DNA of 64,000 bases, from NCBI RefSeq assembly GCF_044360475.1, contig NZ_CP043494.1:11160001-11224000 (forward strand). Reading direction: 5' to 3'. The notes under the pieces are model-generated. The model ran no database searches and was not told the origin of the DNA. It worked only from the letters and a program-made list of their open reading frames with translations. Below are positions 44,466 through 53,884 of this stretch, one piece after another. The translations under genes and the position numbers were made by a program. The stretch is from Archangium minus (lineage in GTDB: Bacteria; Myxococcota; Myxococcia; Myxococcales; Myxococcaceae). How positions within the stretch are numbered: the stretch's first letter is position 1; every line of letters starts with the position of its first letter.

Positions 44466-45572
44466 CTACAGCAACAGCCGCCCCTGTCCCCGCAGCCGCC
44501 CCTCCACGCCCCAGTGCTTCACCACCTCACTGCCGCGCACGGCCCACAGCTCGTCCTGCAGATTCACCGAGACACAGACGTGGTTGGGCACCACGCGGAC
44601 CCGCTCGCCCACGCGCGGCTTCCACGTCGTGCGCGACAGGTCCAGAAGCCCGTGCTCCTCGGAGAGCGAGTGCACCACCACCTCGGGCCGGTCCAACAGC
44701 GCGCCATAGCCCCCTATCGGCAGCTCCTCCTTGGCCAGCGCCTTGGAGCCCGCGTCGATGACGGCCTGCCCCGGCACCTCCGTACTTACCACCGTCGCTA
44801 GCACCGAATAGGCCACCTCCTCCCAATCACACGCGCCCATCCACGCGCTCGCCCGATCGAAGAAGGGCGTGATGCCCGGGCGGACTTCGTTCATCCCCAC
44901 CACCTCGTGTGAGCGCCACAGGGTGGGCGTGGAGCCGCCACTCACGATTCCTGGCTTCAGCCCCGCCGCCCCCAGCGCGTCCAGGAACGTGCCCAGCCGA
45001 TTCGACACCTCCGCGAGCGCCGGGCCCTGCTCGGCCAGCGGCATGCGGATGTGCCCCGGGTAGAACATCACGCCCTGGTACTCGAGGCACTCCACCCTCG
45101 CGGCCTCTCGGGCCAGCTCCACGGCCTTCTCCGGCGTCTGCACGCCCACCCGCCGCATCCCCAGGTCCAGCTCCACCAGCACGCCCACGGTGCGCTTCGC
45201 CTTGCGCGCGGCGTCGAGCAGCCCCGCCATCACCGTCCATGAGTCCAGCCCCACCGAGAGCCGCACGCGCTGGGGCAGCGCCATCAGCCGCTCCAGCTTC
45301 GAAGCACCCACGGGCGAATAGGCCAGGAGCACGTCGTCCGCCACTGCGCCCATCACCTCCGCCTCGCGGGGCGTGGCCACCGTCACGCCTACCGCGCCCG
45401 CGTCGAGCTGCATCGCCGCCACCTGCGGCACCTTGTGCGTCTTCGTGTGTGGCCGCCACCGCAGTCCATGCTCGCGCATGTACGCAGCGGCCTTCGCCAG
45501 GTTGCGCTCCAGGCGGTCCTCGTCCACGAGCGCCGCCGGGGTCTCGATATCGTTCAGGGAGGGGAAGCTCAT
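44466..45572 (-). CDS. D-threonine aldolase / D-serine dehydratase-like PLP enzyme
   Basis: A 368-residue fold-III PLP protein. The N-terminal alanine-racemase-type barrel has the PLP Lys in RWRPHTKTHKVPQ (Lys44), the cofactor phosphate loop SGGSTPTLWR, and EVRPGITPFFD. The C-terminal D-serine dehydratase-like domain ends in VRVVPNHVCVSVNL, whose H-x-C binds the divalent metal. Family members cleave D-threonine to glycine and acetaldehyde or deaminate D-serine; which one is not decidable here. The ATG at 45572 fits the fold's first strand (TPAALVDEDRLERNL). Separate from fumC by 114 bases. Confidence 0.88.
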   Translation of the reverse strand: MSFPSLNDIETPAALVDEDRLERNLAKAAAYMREHGLRWRPHTKTHKVPQVAAMQLDAGAVGVTVATPREAEVMGAVADDVLLAYSPVGASKLERLMALPQRVRLSVGLDSWTVMAGLLDAARKAKRTVGVLVELDLGMRRVGVQTPEKAVELAREAARVECLEYQGVMFYPGHIRMPLAEQGPALAEVSNRLGTFLDALGAAGLKPGIVSGGSTPTLWRSHEVVGMNEVRPGITPFFDRASAWMGACDWEEVAYSVLATVVSTEVPGQAVIDAGSKALAKEELPIGGYGALLDRPEVVVHSLSEEHGLLDLSRTTWKPRVGERVRVVPNHVCVSVNLQDELWAVRGSEVVKHWGVEGRLRGQGRLLL

Positions 45573-45686
45573 ATGTGGCCGTGAAGGTAATCCGCAGGGG
45601 CGCACGTGCCGACCTGAAACGTCGGGACATAGACGCACCCGCTCCGCCCGAGAGCCCGGACGCACGTCCGCTGAACGGCCCTGTCC

Positions 45687-47084
45687 TTACAGGTTGCCGA
45701 TCATCTTCTCCGGGCGCACCCACTGGTCGAACTGCTCGGGCGTGAGGAGGCCCAGCTCCACGGCGGCCTCCTTGAGCGTCTTGCCCTCCTTGTGCGCCTT
45801 CTTGGCGATCTTCGCCGCGTTGTCGTAGCCGATGTGCGGGTTGAGCGCGGTGACGAGCATCAGCGAGCGATCCAGGTTCTCCTTCAGGCGCCCGTGGTTC
45901 GGCTCGATTCCCACCGCGGCGTGGAGCCGGAAGCTGCGCATGCCGTCCGCCAGCAGCCGGCAGCTCTGCAGGAAGTTGTGGATGATGAGCGGCTTGAAGA
46001 CGTTCAGCTCGAAGTTGCCGGACGCGCCGCCCAGCGACACCGCCACGTCGTTGCCCATCACCTGCGCGCACAGCATGGTGAGCGCCTCGGACTGCGTGGG
46101 GTTCACCTTGCCCGGCATGATGGAGCTGCCCGGCTCGTTCTCGGGGATGGTGATTTCGCCAATGCCCGAGCGCGGTCCCGACGCCAGCCAGCGCACGTCG
46201 TTCGCTATCTTGAAGAGCGCGGCGGCCAGACCCTTGAGCGCGCCGTGGGCGTGCACCAGCGCGTCGTTGGCCGCGAGCGCCTCGAACTTGTTGGGTGCGG
46301 TGACGAAGGGATGGCCCGTGAGACGCGCAATCTCCTGGGCCACGCGCTCGGCGAACCCCTTGGGCGCGTTGAGGCCCGTGCCCACCGCGGTGCCTCCGAG
46401 CGCCAGCTCGGACAGGTGCGGCAGCGAGAGCTCCAGGTGCTTGCGCGCGTGCTCCAGCTGCGCCACGTAGCCGCTGAACTCCTGGCCCAGCGTCAGCGGC
46501 GTGGCGTCCTGCAGGTGCGTGCGGCCAATCTTCACGATGTCCCGGAATTTCTCCGACCGCTCCGCGAGCACGTCCCGCAGCGCAATCAGCTCGGGGAGCA
46601 CGTTGCGCACCACGGCCTCCGCCGCGGCCACGCTCATAGCGGTGGGGAAGACGTCGTTGGAGCTCTGGCCCTTGTTGACGTCGTCGTTGGGGTGCACCTT
46701 GCGCCCCTCGCCGCGCTCGCCGCCCATCAGCTCCGAGGCCCGGTTGGCCAGCACCTCGTTGACGTTCATGTTCGTCTGCGTGCCGCTGCCCGTCTGCCAC
46801 ACCAGCAGCGGGAACTCCTCGTCATGCTGGCCGTCGAGCACCTCGTTCGCGGCCTTCACGATGGCCTCGCCCTTGTCCTTGGCCAGCGTACCGTTCTCCA
46901 TGTTGACGATCGCCGCCGCCTTCTTCACCAGCACCAGGGCGCGGATGAGGGCCAACGGCATGCGCTCGGTGGAGATGGCGAAGTTCTGCCGGCTGCGCTG
47001 CGTCTGCGCGCCCCACAGGCGATCGGCCGGCACCTCGATGGGGCCGAACGTGTCCTTTTCGATGCGAACGTTCTGGTTGCTCAC
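45687..47084 (-). CDS. fumC: Class II fumarate hydratase
   Basis: A 465-residue enzyme of the citric acid cycle interconverting fumarate and L-malate in the cytoplasm. The signature GSSIMPGKVNPTQSEA is perfect. Other family blocks are ADRLWGAQTQRSRQNF near the start, TGSGTQTNMNVNEVLANRA, VHPNDDVNKGQSSND and GRTHLQDATPLTLGQEFSG. Length is normal. The start is GTG (47082-47084) with GAGG upstream. Class II FumC is oxygen stable, iron free. It diverges from the MOSC gene 113 bases away. Confidence 0.95.
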   Translation of the reverse strand: MSNQNVRIEKDTFGPIEVPADRLWGAQTQRSRQNFAISTERMPLALIRALVLVKKAAAIVNMENGTLAKDKGEAIVKAANEVLDGQHDEEFPLLVWQTGSGTQTNMNVNEVLANRASELMGGERGEGRKVHPNDDVNKGQSSNDVFPTAMSVAAAEAVVRNVLPELIALRDVLAERSEKFRDIVKIGRTHLQDATPLTLGQEFSGYVAQLEHARKHLELSLPHLSELALGGTAVGTGLNAPKGFAERVAQEIARLTGHPFVTAPNKFEALAANDALVHAHGALKGLAAALFKIANDVRWLASGPRSGIGEITIPENEPGSSIMPGKVNPTQSEALTMLCAQVMGNDVAVSLGGASGNFELNVFKPLIIHNFLQSCRLLADGMRSFRLHAAVGIEPNHGRLKENLDRSLMLVTALNPHIGYDNAAKIAKKAHKEGKTLKEAAVELGLLTPEQFDQWVRPEKMIGNL

Positions 47085-47197
47085 GTGGCTGACTCCTCTC
47101 CGGGAGTCGGTGCGATAACACGGGCCAGAAGCCCTCGCTCTCGCGAGTCCCTGCATCCGTCTTGCGGTGGGACGAGGTCACGCACAGGATTCCGGAA

Positions 47198-47680
47198 GTG
47201 GACACTCCCACCGGCACCATCCGCGCATTGCTGCTCGCCCAGGAGCGAGGCACCCCCATGAAGCGCGTCCCAGAGGCCCAGGCACTCGAGGGCCGAGGTT
47301 TCGTGGGCGACCGTCATGGAAAGAAGAAGCCCAACGGCAAGCGGCAACTCCTGCTACTGGATGAGGCCTCCCATGACTCGCTGAGGCTTGGGCCCGGAGC
47401 GCTGAAGGAGAACGTGGTCATCCACGGGCTGCCACTGGAGTCCCTGCCGCCCGGGCAACGCCTGGCCCTCGGCGCCGAGGTGGTGGTGGAGCTGACCGAG
47501 CCCTGCGTGCCCTGCTCGAAGCTCGAGCGCATTCGCCCAGGCCTGCTGAAGGAGTCCTGGGGCCGGCGGGGTCAGCTCGCGAAGGTGCTTCGCGGAGGCA
47601 CGGTGCGGGAGGGGGATGGCGTGCGCCTGCTCGACGTCAACCCCGACGCGCCCCGCCCCATCCGCCCGAAGCTGCCCTGA
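47198..47680 (+). CDS. MOSC domain protein (intact copy)
   Basis: A 160-residue MOSC protein, starting at GTG 47198 (MDTPTGTIRALLLAQERGTP). The fold shows EGRGFVGDRHGKKKPNGKR, LLDEASHDSLRLGPGALKEN, and the conserved Cys region ELTEPCVPCSKLERIRPG. MOSC domains are thought to handle molybdenum cofactor or sulfur carriers. Its last 203 bases recur at 60092-60294, where the gene is broken. The stop TGA is fused with a reverse TCA (TGATCA), the stop of a truncated Uma2 remnant. Confidence 0.82.
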   Translation: MDTPTGTIRALLLAQERGTPMKRVPEAQALEGRGFVGDRHGKKKPNGKRQLLLLDEASHDSLRLGPGALKENVVIHGLPLESLPPGQRLALGAEVVVELTEPCVPCSKLERIRPGLLKESWGRRGQLAKVLRGGTVREGDGVRLLDVNPDAPRPIRPKLP

Positions 47681-47733
47681 TCAACGCCCCCAGAGACGCC
47701 CCAACTCCAGGGCGAGCGCCTCGAGAGGCTCGG
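47478..47733 (+). repeat. Left 256-bp direct repeat flanking the toxin island
   Basis: Aligns base for base, with no gaps, to 60092-60347 at a constant offset of 12,614; by eye I count about 18 mismatches. It covers the 3' part of the MOSC gene, the TGATCA stop junction and the last 17 codons of a Uma2 gene on the other strand. Beyond 47733 the similarity stops. Confidence 0.85.
47681..47733 (-). pseudogene. Truncated Uma2 gene end
   Basis: Reads on the minus strand EPLEALALELGRLWGR then stop, matching the C-terminus EPFEVLALDLGRLWGR of the intact Uma2 protein at 60295-60861. The frame upstream meets an in-frame TAG at once. So only the tail remains. Confidence 0.8.
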
Positions 47734-47783
47734 GCTACGCGCGGAGCTCCAAGGTGGAGTTTCGGTTCGTCTCCTGACGCCGC

Positions 47784-48977
47784 TCAGTTGATGAAGAACG
47801 CCTGTGCGGGAGTGTCGATACACAGGGACTGATGAATGACGGCGCCGTCCGCGGGGTTGGCGTTGGAGAGGTTCAGGCACTTGCCGCTGTGCTTGAAGAT
47901 AAGGTTGTACCCGCCCCCGGACAGCGGCCGGAGATCGACCCGCTGGTTCGCTCCACTGTGACAGTTCCACTGTTGCACAGTCGCCCCGTCATCGGTCTGA
48001 CTATTATAAACGTCCAGGCACCGGCCGCTCTCCCGGCCGCGAATCATGTACGAGCCATCCGGATAGGGCAGGAGCTGGAAGCCCTGCGCCACGTTTCCGG
48101 CGGCACACGTGCCCTGAGCGATGATGACACCGTTCTCGGGGCTGTTGCCCAGGGGCTGGGCACACTTGCCGCTGGCAGCCACCTTCAGGGTCACATAACG
48201 CCCGCCATTGCCCTTCATGCATCCACCGCCGGACAGTCCCGTGTTCACGGTGGGGAAGGCGGCCAGGCCTCCCCGGGGAACCTCCCTCACCACCGATGCC
48301 CCGCCGAGAGCATCGAGCTCCCGCTGGTTCAGCTTGTATTTGCCATTACCGGTGTAGAGGTAGTTGTCCTCCGTGGCGCGCTCACGCAGCAGGACGCCAC
48401 AGTTAGGCGTGTTGGAGATCTTCGCCAGCGACGTGTTGGGAACGGTCTGCACGGGAGCGGTGAAATAGGCGAGCTCCGCCGGGGGCACCAGGAACTTCGC
48501 ATTGCCCTGCAACAGGTACGTCTGGGTGCCAATGCGCTCCCTCACCAACTTGCCCTCACCCGAGCCCGAGTAGAAGGGAAAGTGCTGGTTGTTTGACGGC
48601 AGCGCGCGAACCTGGTTGGGATTGAAGTACTGCAGCTCGGTGGGATCCGGGACGTGGAAGTACATGCCGCCCACCACAGTGAAGATCTCGTGTCGCCCCG
48701 TCTGCCCGAGCACCGTGCCATCCCTGGGAATGGGGGTGATGTCATTGATGGCGCTCGAGGTGAGCGTGGCGGACGGCGCGGCGTAGTTCGCCCACTGAGC
48801 GGGATGGATATAGAAGCGGGCGCCTCCAACGATCAGCCACCGCGACTTGTCCGTCGAAGCGATGACCGTGTTGTCGGGGCTCGAGCTGTAATTCCACGCG
48901 AAAGCGCCAGGACTGGCGGCGAGTGTGAACGCGACAGCGGAACGGATGAGCGACTTGAGAAACATGAACGACCTCAT
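47784..48977 (-). CDS. Secreted ricin-type beta-trefoil lectin protein
   Basis: A 397-residue exported protein: signal peptide to about residue 27 (FTLAASPGAFA), then about four repeats of a 45-residue unit with G-G-x-x-F/Y cores (LIVGGARFYIHPAQWANY, VVGGMYFHVPDPTELQYF, LLQGNAKFLVPPAELAYF, GNGKYKLNQRELDAL). From residue 275 on is a ricin B-like trefoil (SGKCAQPLGNSPENGVIIAQ, SGRCLDVYNSQTDDGATVQQ, HSGKCLNLSNANPADGAVIH), which binds sugars. It is downstream of the 1,529-residue lipoprotein (125-base gap, same strand) and may be expressed with it. Probably binds target cells or matrix glycans. Confidence 0.82.
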   Translation of the reverse strand: MRSFMFLKSLIRSAVAFTLAASPGAFAWNYSSSPDNTVIASTDKSRWLIVGGARFYIHPAQWANYAAPSATLTSSAINDITPIPRDGTVLGQTGRHEIFTVVGGMYFHVPDPTELQYFNPNQVRALPSNNQHFPFYSGSGEGKLVRERIGTQTYLLQGNAKFLVPPAELAYFTAPVQTVPNTSLAKISNTPNCGVLLRERATEDNYLYTGNGKYKLNQRELDALGGASVVREVPRGGLAAFPTVNTGLSGGGCMKGNGGRYVTLKVAASGKCAQPLGNSPENGVIIAQGTCAAGNVAQGFQLLPYPDGSYMIRGRESGRCLDVYNSQTDDGATVQQWNCHSGANQRVDLRPLSGGGYNLIFKHSGKCLNLSNANPADGAVIHQSLCIDTPAQAFFIN

Positions 48978-49102
48978 GGGAGTTCTCTCGGCGACACCGG
49001 ACTTGCTCGGCGCTGAACCGGAATCCCTTGGAAGCAGAAAAAGGAAGGGAGACCAGCCGGGAAGACTTCCCCGGCTGACCTTCACGCAATCACGGATGAC
49101 TC

Positions 49103-52100
49103 TCAGTTACACACACCCGGCCACTTGACGTTGCCCGCGGCACGCGGTGACAGCTTGAACAGCACCGCCACTTCATCGGCCTCATCCATGTTCAAGCCCT
49201 GGGCATGCAGGGTGTTGTACAGCGATTTGAAGTTGATGGACATCTTGGTGAAGGGTGACAGGCCCTCACCCACTCGCATGGGCAACGAGACGGTGTTGAA
49301 GGAGTCAACCGCGTTGGCATAGGTGCTGTAGGCGGTGACAGGCACGATCTGCTTCCTCCAGGTGTTGTTGTTCAGCGAGTAGCTGATCGGCCCCTGCTCC
49401 GCCACGAAGAGCTGCTGCTCGTCGAACTCCACGTCGAGGCGAAGGCCATTCAGGTTCGAAGCCCAGGGGTGGTACCAGGCGAAGTGCAAGCCCATGGCCT
49501 CGATGACGGCCGACGCCTCGGAGCAGCCGAGCTGCGCTGGCGCCGTCGGGTTGGAGAACAGATCCCACGGCGTGAGGTGCAGGGAGACCCGCCCGCCCGT
49601 GTCCACCGCGTCCCAGATCTCCTTCGCACGCATCTGGTCATCCGCGATTCTCCAGGGGCTCGCGAGCGCGGTGGCGCTCGGCCGCTTGAAACGCAGGGCC
49701 ACGATGAAGGGGGGCTTGATGAGCGAGTCACTCGACTGGTTTTCGTAAGCCGTCAAGATGGCGGCCATGGCGGCGCTCGTATTGCTCACTTGGGTGAGCA
49801 CTCCGTCGCTCAGTTTGGTGTCGATGATGGCATTGAGCTGGTTGCGGTAGTAGGGAGCATCCGCGTTGTTCATCTCCTTGAGGACGCTGGGGTAGCGCAG
49901 CTCCAGCAGGGGGAAGAAGTCATTGACCATCTTCTTGATGGAGACGTTGGCGATATCGCCGGCGTCCCGCAGCTGGCGGGCGTCCACGTCGCGCAAGGTC
50001 CAGGTGGTGGACAGTCGGTAGAGCCGTGAGGAGGCCTCGGCGTTGGCGATTTCATCCTTCAACCCCTTCATCTCCAACACGAGCTGGTTCATGGACCGCT
50101 CGATGGTGAGGATCTCCACCTTCTTCTCCAAGATGGCGATCTCCTTGTCGATCCAGGCCTCGAAGAGCTGACGGAACTCGATGGGCTCGACGGTGAGGCT
50201 GCCCAGCGCGAGGAGCGCGTCGGCACGCAGGGAGCTCCTGTCACCCGGCAGCAGCCGGCCCTGCTTGAGGATTTCAGCCTCTTTCGCGCGGAGCTTGGCC
50301 AGGGTCTGGAGCATCGCGTCCTTGAGCTGCTGGGAGCGCCTGCCATTGATGGGCTCGAGGCGCTTGAGCGCCACCGTGAGGGTCTTCGCGGAGGAGACGG
50401 AAGAGCATCTGCTGGCGTCATTGACGACGAGGTAGAGATCCGAGTTCCCCGTACCCTTGGGAATGAAGGAGTCCATACCCGACTTGATGATGTGGAGATC
50501 CTTCGCTTGCGCGAGGTCCGTGACGCCCTGAGGCATCTCCACGAGGACCAGGCTGCCCACGGGCAGGCTCGGCAGAGGCGTATTGCTCAACCGCAGGCCG
50601 CGGCTGAAGCTCGCGGAAGTGCGGTTGTCCCCGCCACTGGAGTAGCTGTGGGAGTAAGTCCGACTGCCTTGCGTGCCATGGGAGTAGGAGTCACAGTCCT
50701 GTACGGATCTCGAGTACCCGAGGCTGAGCTGAACAGGTGAGGGCACGGCCGGAGGCAGCCCGAGGTTCGCCGAGAACTGCGTCCCTTCGCACTCCTGGTG
50801 GGAGTCGCTGTTTTCATAATAGGAGCCGTCCTGTCTGACGCTGGCGGTGGAGAAGGACGTGTACCCTGTGCTCGACCACTCCACGGAGAAACCCTCGGGA
50901 CCCGTCGTGATGAGCTCTTCCACGCCACCCGAGTTACTGGTCAGCTTGACCTGAGAGGAGAAGACCGTCTCACCCGTGATCGTATGCGCCAGTGAAAGGG
51001 AGCAGGTGGGCGTCCACGAGCCCGTCGTCTGGATGTTGAGCAGGTCGCCCGGACTCACCGTGAGCTTCCACGGCTCGCCTGTCGCCTTGAGCTTGTCCTT
51101 CATCGCAAGCTGCTGGACACCCGTGAGCGCGACGGGAGCGCCCTGCTCATTGGTGTAGCTGGTCGAGAGCTCGCTGTCGGCGCCACTGATGGACAGCGGG
51201 ATGTCGGAGCGATTGTATTGCAACAGGCCACCATCCAGCTTCTCCGACTCCAGCAGCTCGTTGAAGGCGCTGGAGAAGTCGGCGAACCGGCCCTCCTGGA
51301 CTTCCAGGGAGTATCGAAGTCCCTGCAGGTCCTGGCTGAGCTGGCTCATGCTCAGCGCGCGGGTATACATCTGATTGAGGAGGCGGAGGCTACTGGCCGT
51401 GCCGCTCAACTCCTGCTGCAGGTTGCTGATGAGCGAATAGCGGCCCGTCTTGTATTTGTCGATCGCGGCGGTGAGGGCGTTGTTGTTCGACCTGAGGGCA
51501 CTGATGAGCGCGGCACGTCCTCCCTCGGAAATGCCCGAGTGCAGGACACGGCTCAACCCCGGAGTCAGGTAGACGGTCTTCTCGTAGCTGTTCGTGCGGA
51601 ACGAGGCGTCCTGGATGATCAGCGACAGGGCCGCGGCGCTGCCAGGAGTCTCCATGGACATACCACTGGAGAGGATGCGCTGCCAGTCATCGGGCTCTCC
51701 GGGCGTGGGCATGTGGAGCAGGGCATCCTCCATCGCCATCCGGAGCGCGGAGTGGTTGCTGGCCAGCAGGGAGAAGACAGTCCGCCAGGCGGTGGCCTCC
51801 TGGGAAACGGTCTTCGAGCCCAAGGGCGCCCGCTGGGTGTTCACCTGGGTCAGCAGGGAGGAATCGTGCATGGCGCCAAGCAGCGCCCACATCAGGCTCA
51901 TCTCCGAACGATCTTCCGGGAGTGCGCACTGCTTGAAGCGGCAGGCGAAATCATGAAGGGGGATGAGCTCGGTGAGACGCGACTGCAGTCCCTTGAAGCC
52001 GTCGCCCATCACCAGCAACATCGGCTCGTGCTTCATGAGATGACCCTCGCTGTCGTCCGTGAAGAGCTGGGTCAATACCTCGCGCTCCACCTCCAGGGAC

Positions 52101-53692
52101 TTCGAGCCCACATCCTTGAGGTACGCATTGATCTGCGCCTCGGAGGAGGAGGAATCGATCGTTCGCGCGTAGACGACCTTGGTCGCATAGGCGGCGGTCC
52201 AGAAGTCCGCGAGCAACCGGGAGAGCTGGGACCTGAACTCCGCCTCGTCGCTCAGCCTCGACCGGCCCTGGGCATACCAGTTGTCGATGTAGCGCAGGGC
52301 ACGGCGCACGTCGCTGGTCTTCAACGCCCCCGTGCTCGGCTCGAGGGCGATCGAGGTGGCCTGGCGCTGGGTCAGCTTGTACATGATGGCGGCGTAGGCG
52401 GTGCGGTACTCCGAGCCCTTGCAAGCGGGAGTGACGGGCACGTTGGCCACGGCCGTGAGCAGGCTCGAGCAGAGGGCATGCGATTGATCGGCGGATTCCG
52501 CCGAGACATGGTTGCCCGTGAGCCGCGCGCACATATTCAGGTTGGCGTTGAGCGTGGCCATATCGCCACAAGAGGAGTCGGTGGTCAGGGCCGTGAAACC
52601 CATGCCGGCCTCACACGTCAACTGATGGTCGGGAAAGTCCTTGTAGAGGGAGCGCGCGAAGGTGCGCTGCTCCTCGGAGAGCTGCTCTCCCTCGAGCTCG
52701 AAGAGGAGCTTCATCCGGCGGACCACCTGCTGTTGCAGAAGGGTCCTGTCCGTACCCACCGTCATCAGATTGGCGAGGGCCAGGCTCTTGTCGAGGCACG
52801 TGAAGCGACCGGACACCGTCGTCTCCTGCTCGCACGTCATGCAGGTGGGCGCGGTCTTGAAGTCCGCGGTGGCCGTGCGATAACCCAGATCCTTCCACTC
52901 CTTGGCGGCCTCGTCCCGGGCCGCCTGGAGGCTCAGACCAAACTCCGTGCGGCGCAAGCGGGTACCACACGCATCCACGGGGGCGTTGCCGAACGAGACG
53001 TCACGGCAGTAATTGTAGAGGGGCTTTTCCGTGTCGTCACAGTCCTTCCGGGTGAATGCACAGTGGGGGTCCGTGGCGGCGTAGTGGTTTCTCTTCCAGA
53101 CGTTCTTGAGGGTGATCGAACACGTCCCCGGCTGGGCCCCTCCGGCGTCGACGGTGTAGCTGGCGGGATAGGTCTGACTCGACTGCACCTGACCACGATG
53201 GGCCGCATCGGTCTCCGCGTTGATCAGCCTTTGAACCGCGTCCTTACACGGCCGCTCGTAGCTGTACGTGTTCCGGTCATGGCATTCAGGCTTGTCACAC
53301 CAGCCCCCCGAGCACGTCCCGGGCTCGCACACCACTTCGGTATACGTGACAACCGGGTAGACCTGGACGCTCTTTTCGACGGTTACGTACTCCTCGACAT
53401 CGCATTCCGTGTAGCAGCTCTTCTGGATGTAGCCAGTGCTCCCGCAGAGCGAGTCGGTCCTTCCCTCATAGCACTGGGTTTCGTAATAGATGGGTCCGGC
53501 GCAGATCTTCTGGGCATCCGTTGAGGGAGCAACCGTCCCCCCATTCCAGTCCAAGGACGCAAGTGTACAGGTATCGAGCGCCTGTGCGGTGGTCGCTACC
53601 TGGCTCGGTCTGACGTCGTCGGGAGGAAGACCTCCACATCCGGCGAGCACCAGCAGGTACGCACAGAAAAAATAGATTGAATTTCTAAACAA
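49103..53692 (-). CDS. Very large lipoprotein of the RHS island
   Basis: A 1,529-residue lipoprotein. The signal FRNSIYFFCAYLLVLAGC gives a lipidated Cys19. Residues 40-300 are Cys-rich (CYTECDVEEY, EVVCEPGTCSGGWC, CMTCEQET). Residues 300-800 are mainly helical, with long helices such as RRMKLLFELEGEQLSEEQRT; 800-1000 look beta-rich (SYSHGTQGSRTYSHSY); 1130-1240 is a coiled coil (DKEIAILEKKVEILTIERSM). The long helical bundle next to an RHS shell is reminiscent of Tc-toxin subunit A, but I see no decisive motif. The start is TTG at 53692 with GAGGAG upstream; no ATG fits. It diverges from the RHS gene by 192 bases. Confidence 0.75.
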   Translation of the reverse strand: MFRNSIYFFCAYLLVLAGCGGLPPDDVRPSQVATTAQALDTCTLASLDWNGGTVAPSTDAQKICAGPIYYETQCYEGRTDSLCGSTGYIQKSCYTECDVEEYVTVEKSVQVYPVVTYTEVVCEPGTCSGGWCDKPECHDRNTYSYERPCKDAVQRLINAETDAAHRGQVQSSQTYPASYTVDAGGAQPGTCSITLKNVWKRNHYAATDPHCAFTRKDCDDTEKPLYNYCRDVSFGNAPVDACGTRLRRTEFGLSLQAARDEAAKEWKDLGYRTATADFKTAPTCMTCEQETTVSGRFTCLDKSLALANLMTVGTDRTLLQQQVVRRMKLLFELEGEQLSEEQRTFARSLYKDFPDHQLTCEAGMGFTALTTDSSCGDMATLNANLNMCARLTGNHVSAESADQSHALCSSLLTAVANVPVTPACKGSEYRTAYAAIMYKLTQRQATSIALEPSTGALKTSDVRRALRYIDNWYAQGRSRLSDEAEFRSQLSRLLADFWTAAYATKVVYARTIDSSSSEAQINAYLKDVGSKSLEVEREVLTQLFTDDSEGHLMKHEPMLLVMGDGFKGLQSRLTELIPLHDFACRFKQCALPEDRSEMSLMWALLGAMHDSSLLTQVNTQRAPLGSKTVSQEATAWRTVFSLLASNHSALRMAMEDALLHMPTPGEPDDWQRILSSGMSMETPGSAAALSLIIQDASFRTNSYEKTVYLTPGLSRVLHSGISEGGRAALISALRSNNNALTAAIDKYKTGRYSLISNLQQELSGTASSLRLLNQMYTRALSMSQLSQDLQGLRYSLEVQEGRFADFSSAFNELLESEKLDGGLLQYNRSDIPLSISGADSELSTSYTNEQGAPVALTGVQQLAMKDKLKATGEPWKLTVSPGDLLNIQTTGSWTPTCSLSLAHTITGETVFSSQVKLTSNSGGVEELITTGPEGFSVEWSSTGYTSFSTASVRQDGSYYENSDSHQECEGTQFSANLGLPPAVPSPVQLSLGYSRSVQDCDSYSHGTQGSRTYSHSYSSGGDNRTSASFSRGLRLSNTPLPSLPVGSLVLVEMPQGVTDLAQAKDLHIIKSGMDSFIPKGTGNSDLYLVVNDASRCSSVSSAKTLTVALKRLEPINGRRSQQLKDAMLQTLAKLRAKEAEILKQGRLLPGDRSSLRADALLALGSLTVEPIEFRQLFEAWIDKEIAILEKKVEILTIERSMNQLVLEMKGLKDEIANAEASSRLYRLSTTWTLRDVDARQLRDAGDIANVSIKKMVNDFFPLLELRYPSVLKEMNNADAPYYRNQLNAIIDTKLSDGVLTQVSNTSAAMAAILTAYENQSSDSLIKPPFIVALRFKRPSATALASPWRIADDQMRAKEIWDAVDTGGRVSLHLTPWDLFSNPTAPAQLGCSEASAVIEAMGLHFAWYHPWASNLNGLRLDVEFDEQQLFVAEQGPISYSLNNNTWRKQIVPVTAYSTYANAVDSFNTVSLPMRVGEGLSPFTKMSINFKSLYNTLHAQGLNMDEADEVAVLFKLSPRAAGNVKWPGVCN

Positions 53693-53884
53693 GAAGGCTC
53701 CTCGGATCGTGGGAAAAGTCGCCGCTCATCGGCATGTCCGATTCCCCAGCGCGCCGTGTACCTGACTACCAGCGGCCTCGCTGTGAACCAGATTACAGTG
53801 ACAGCCCATCTGGAATGTGTAAACCGATTCATAAGGGTGCGATCCGCAAATCTTTAGGGAGCGCGCCCCTATTAAGGAGATGCT
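53693..53884. promoter_or_regulatory. Divergent promoter region of the toxin island
   Basis: This 192-base gap separates the start codons of the large lipoprotein and the RHS gene and is clearly more AT-rich than the genes around it. It must hold both promoters. TTAAGGAG (53872-53879) is the ribosome-binding site of the RHS gene. No convincing -35/-10 pair or operator was found. Confidence 0.4.

Noticed and set aside
44827..46800. Minus-strand open frame of 657 codons spanning parts of fumC and the D-threonine aldolase-like gene
   Set aside because: It is a +1 frame of two well identified enzymes and crosses their boundary, so it cannot be a gene.
51218..53524. Plus-strand open frame of 768 codons inside the large lipoprotein gene
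   Set aside because: Composition is antisense-like (His/Arg/Gly/Gln), no start signal or motif; the opposite strand has a lipoprotein signal and a coherent protein.
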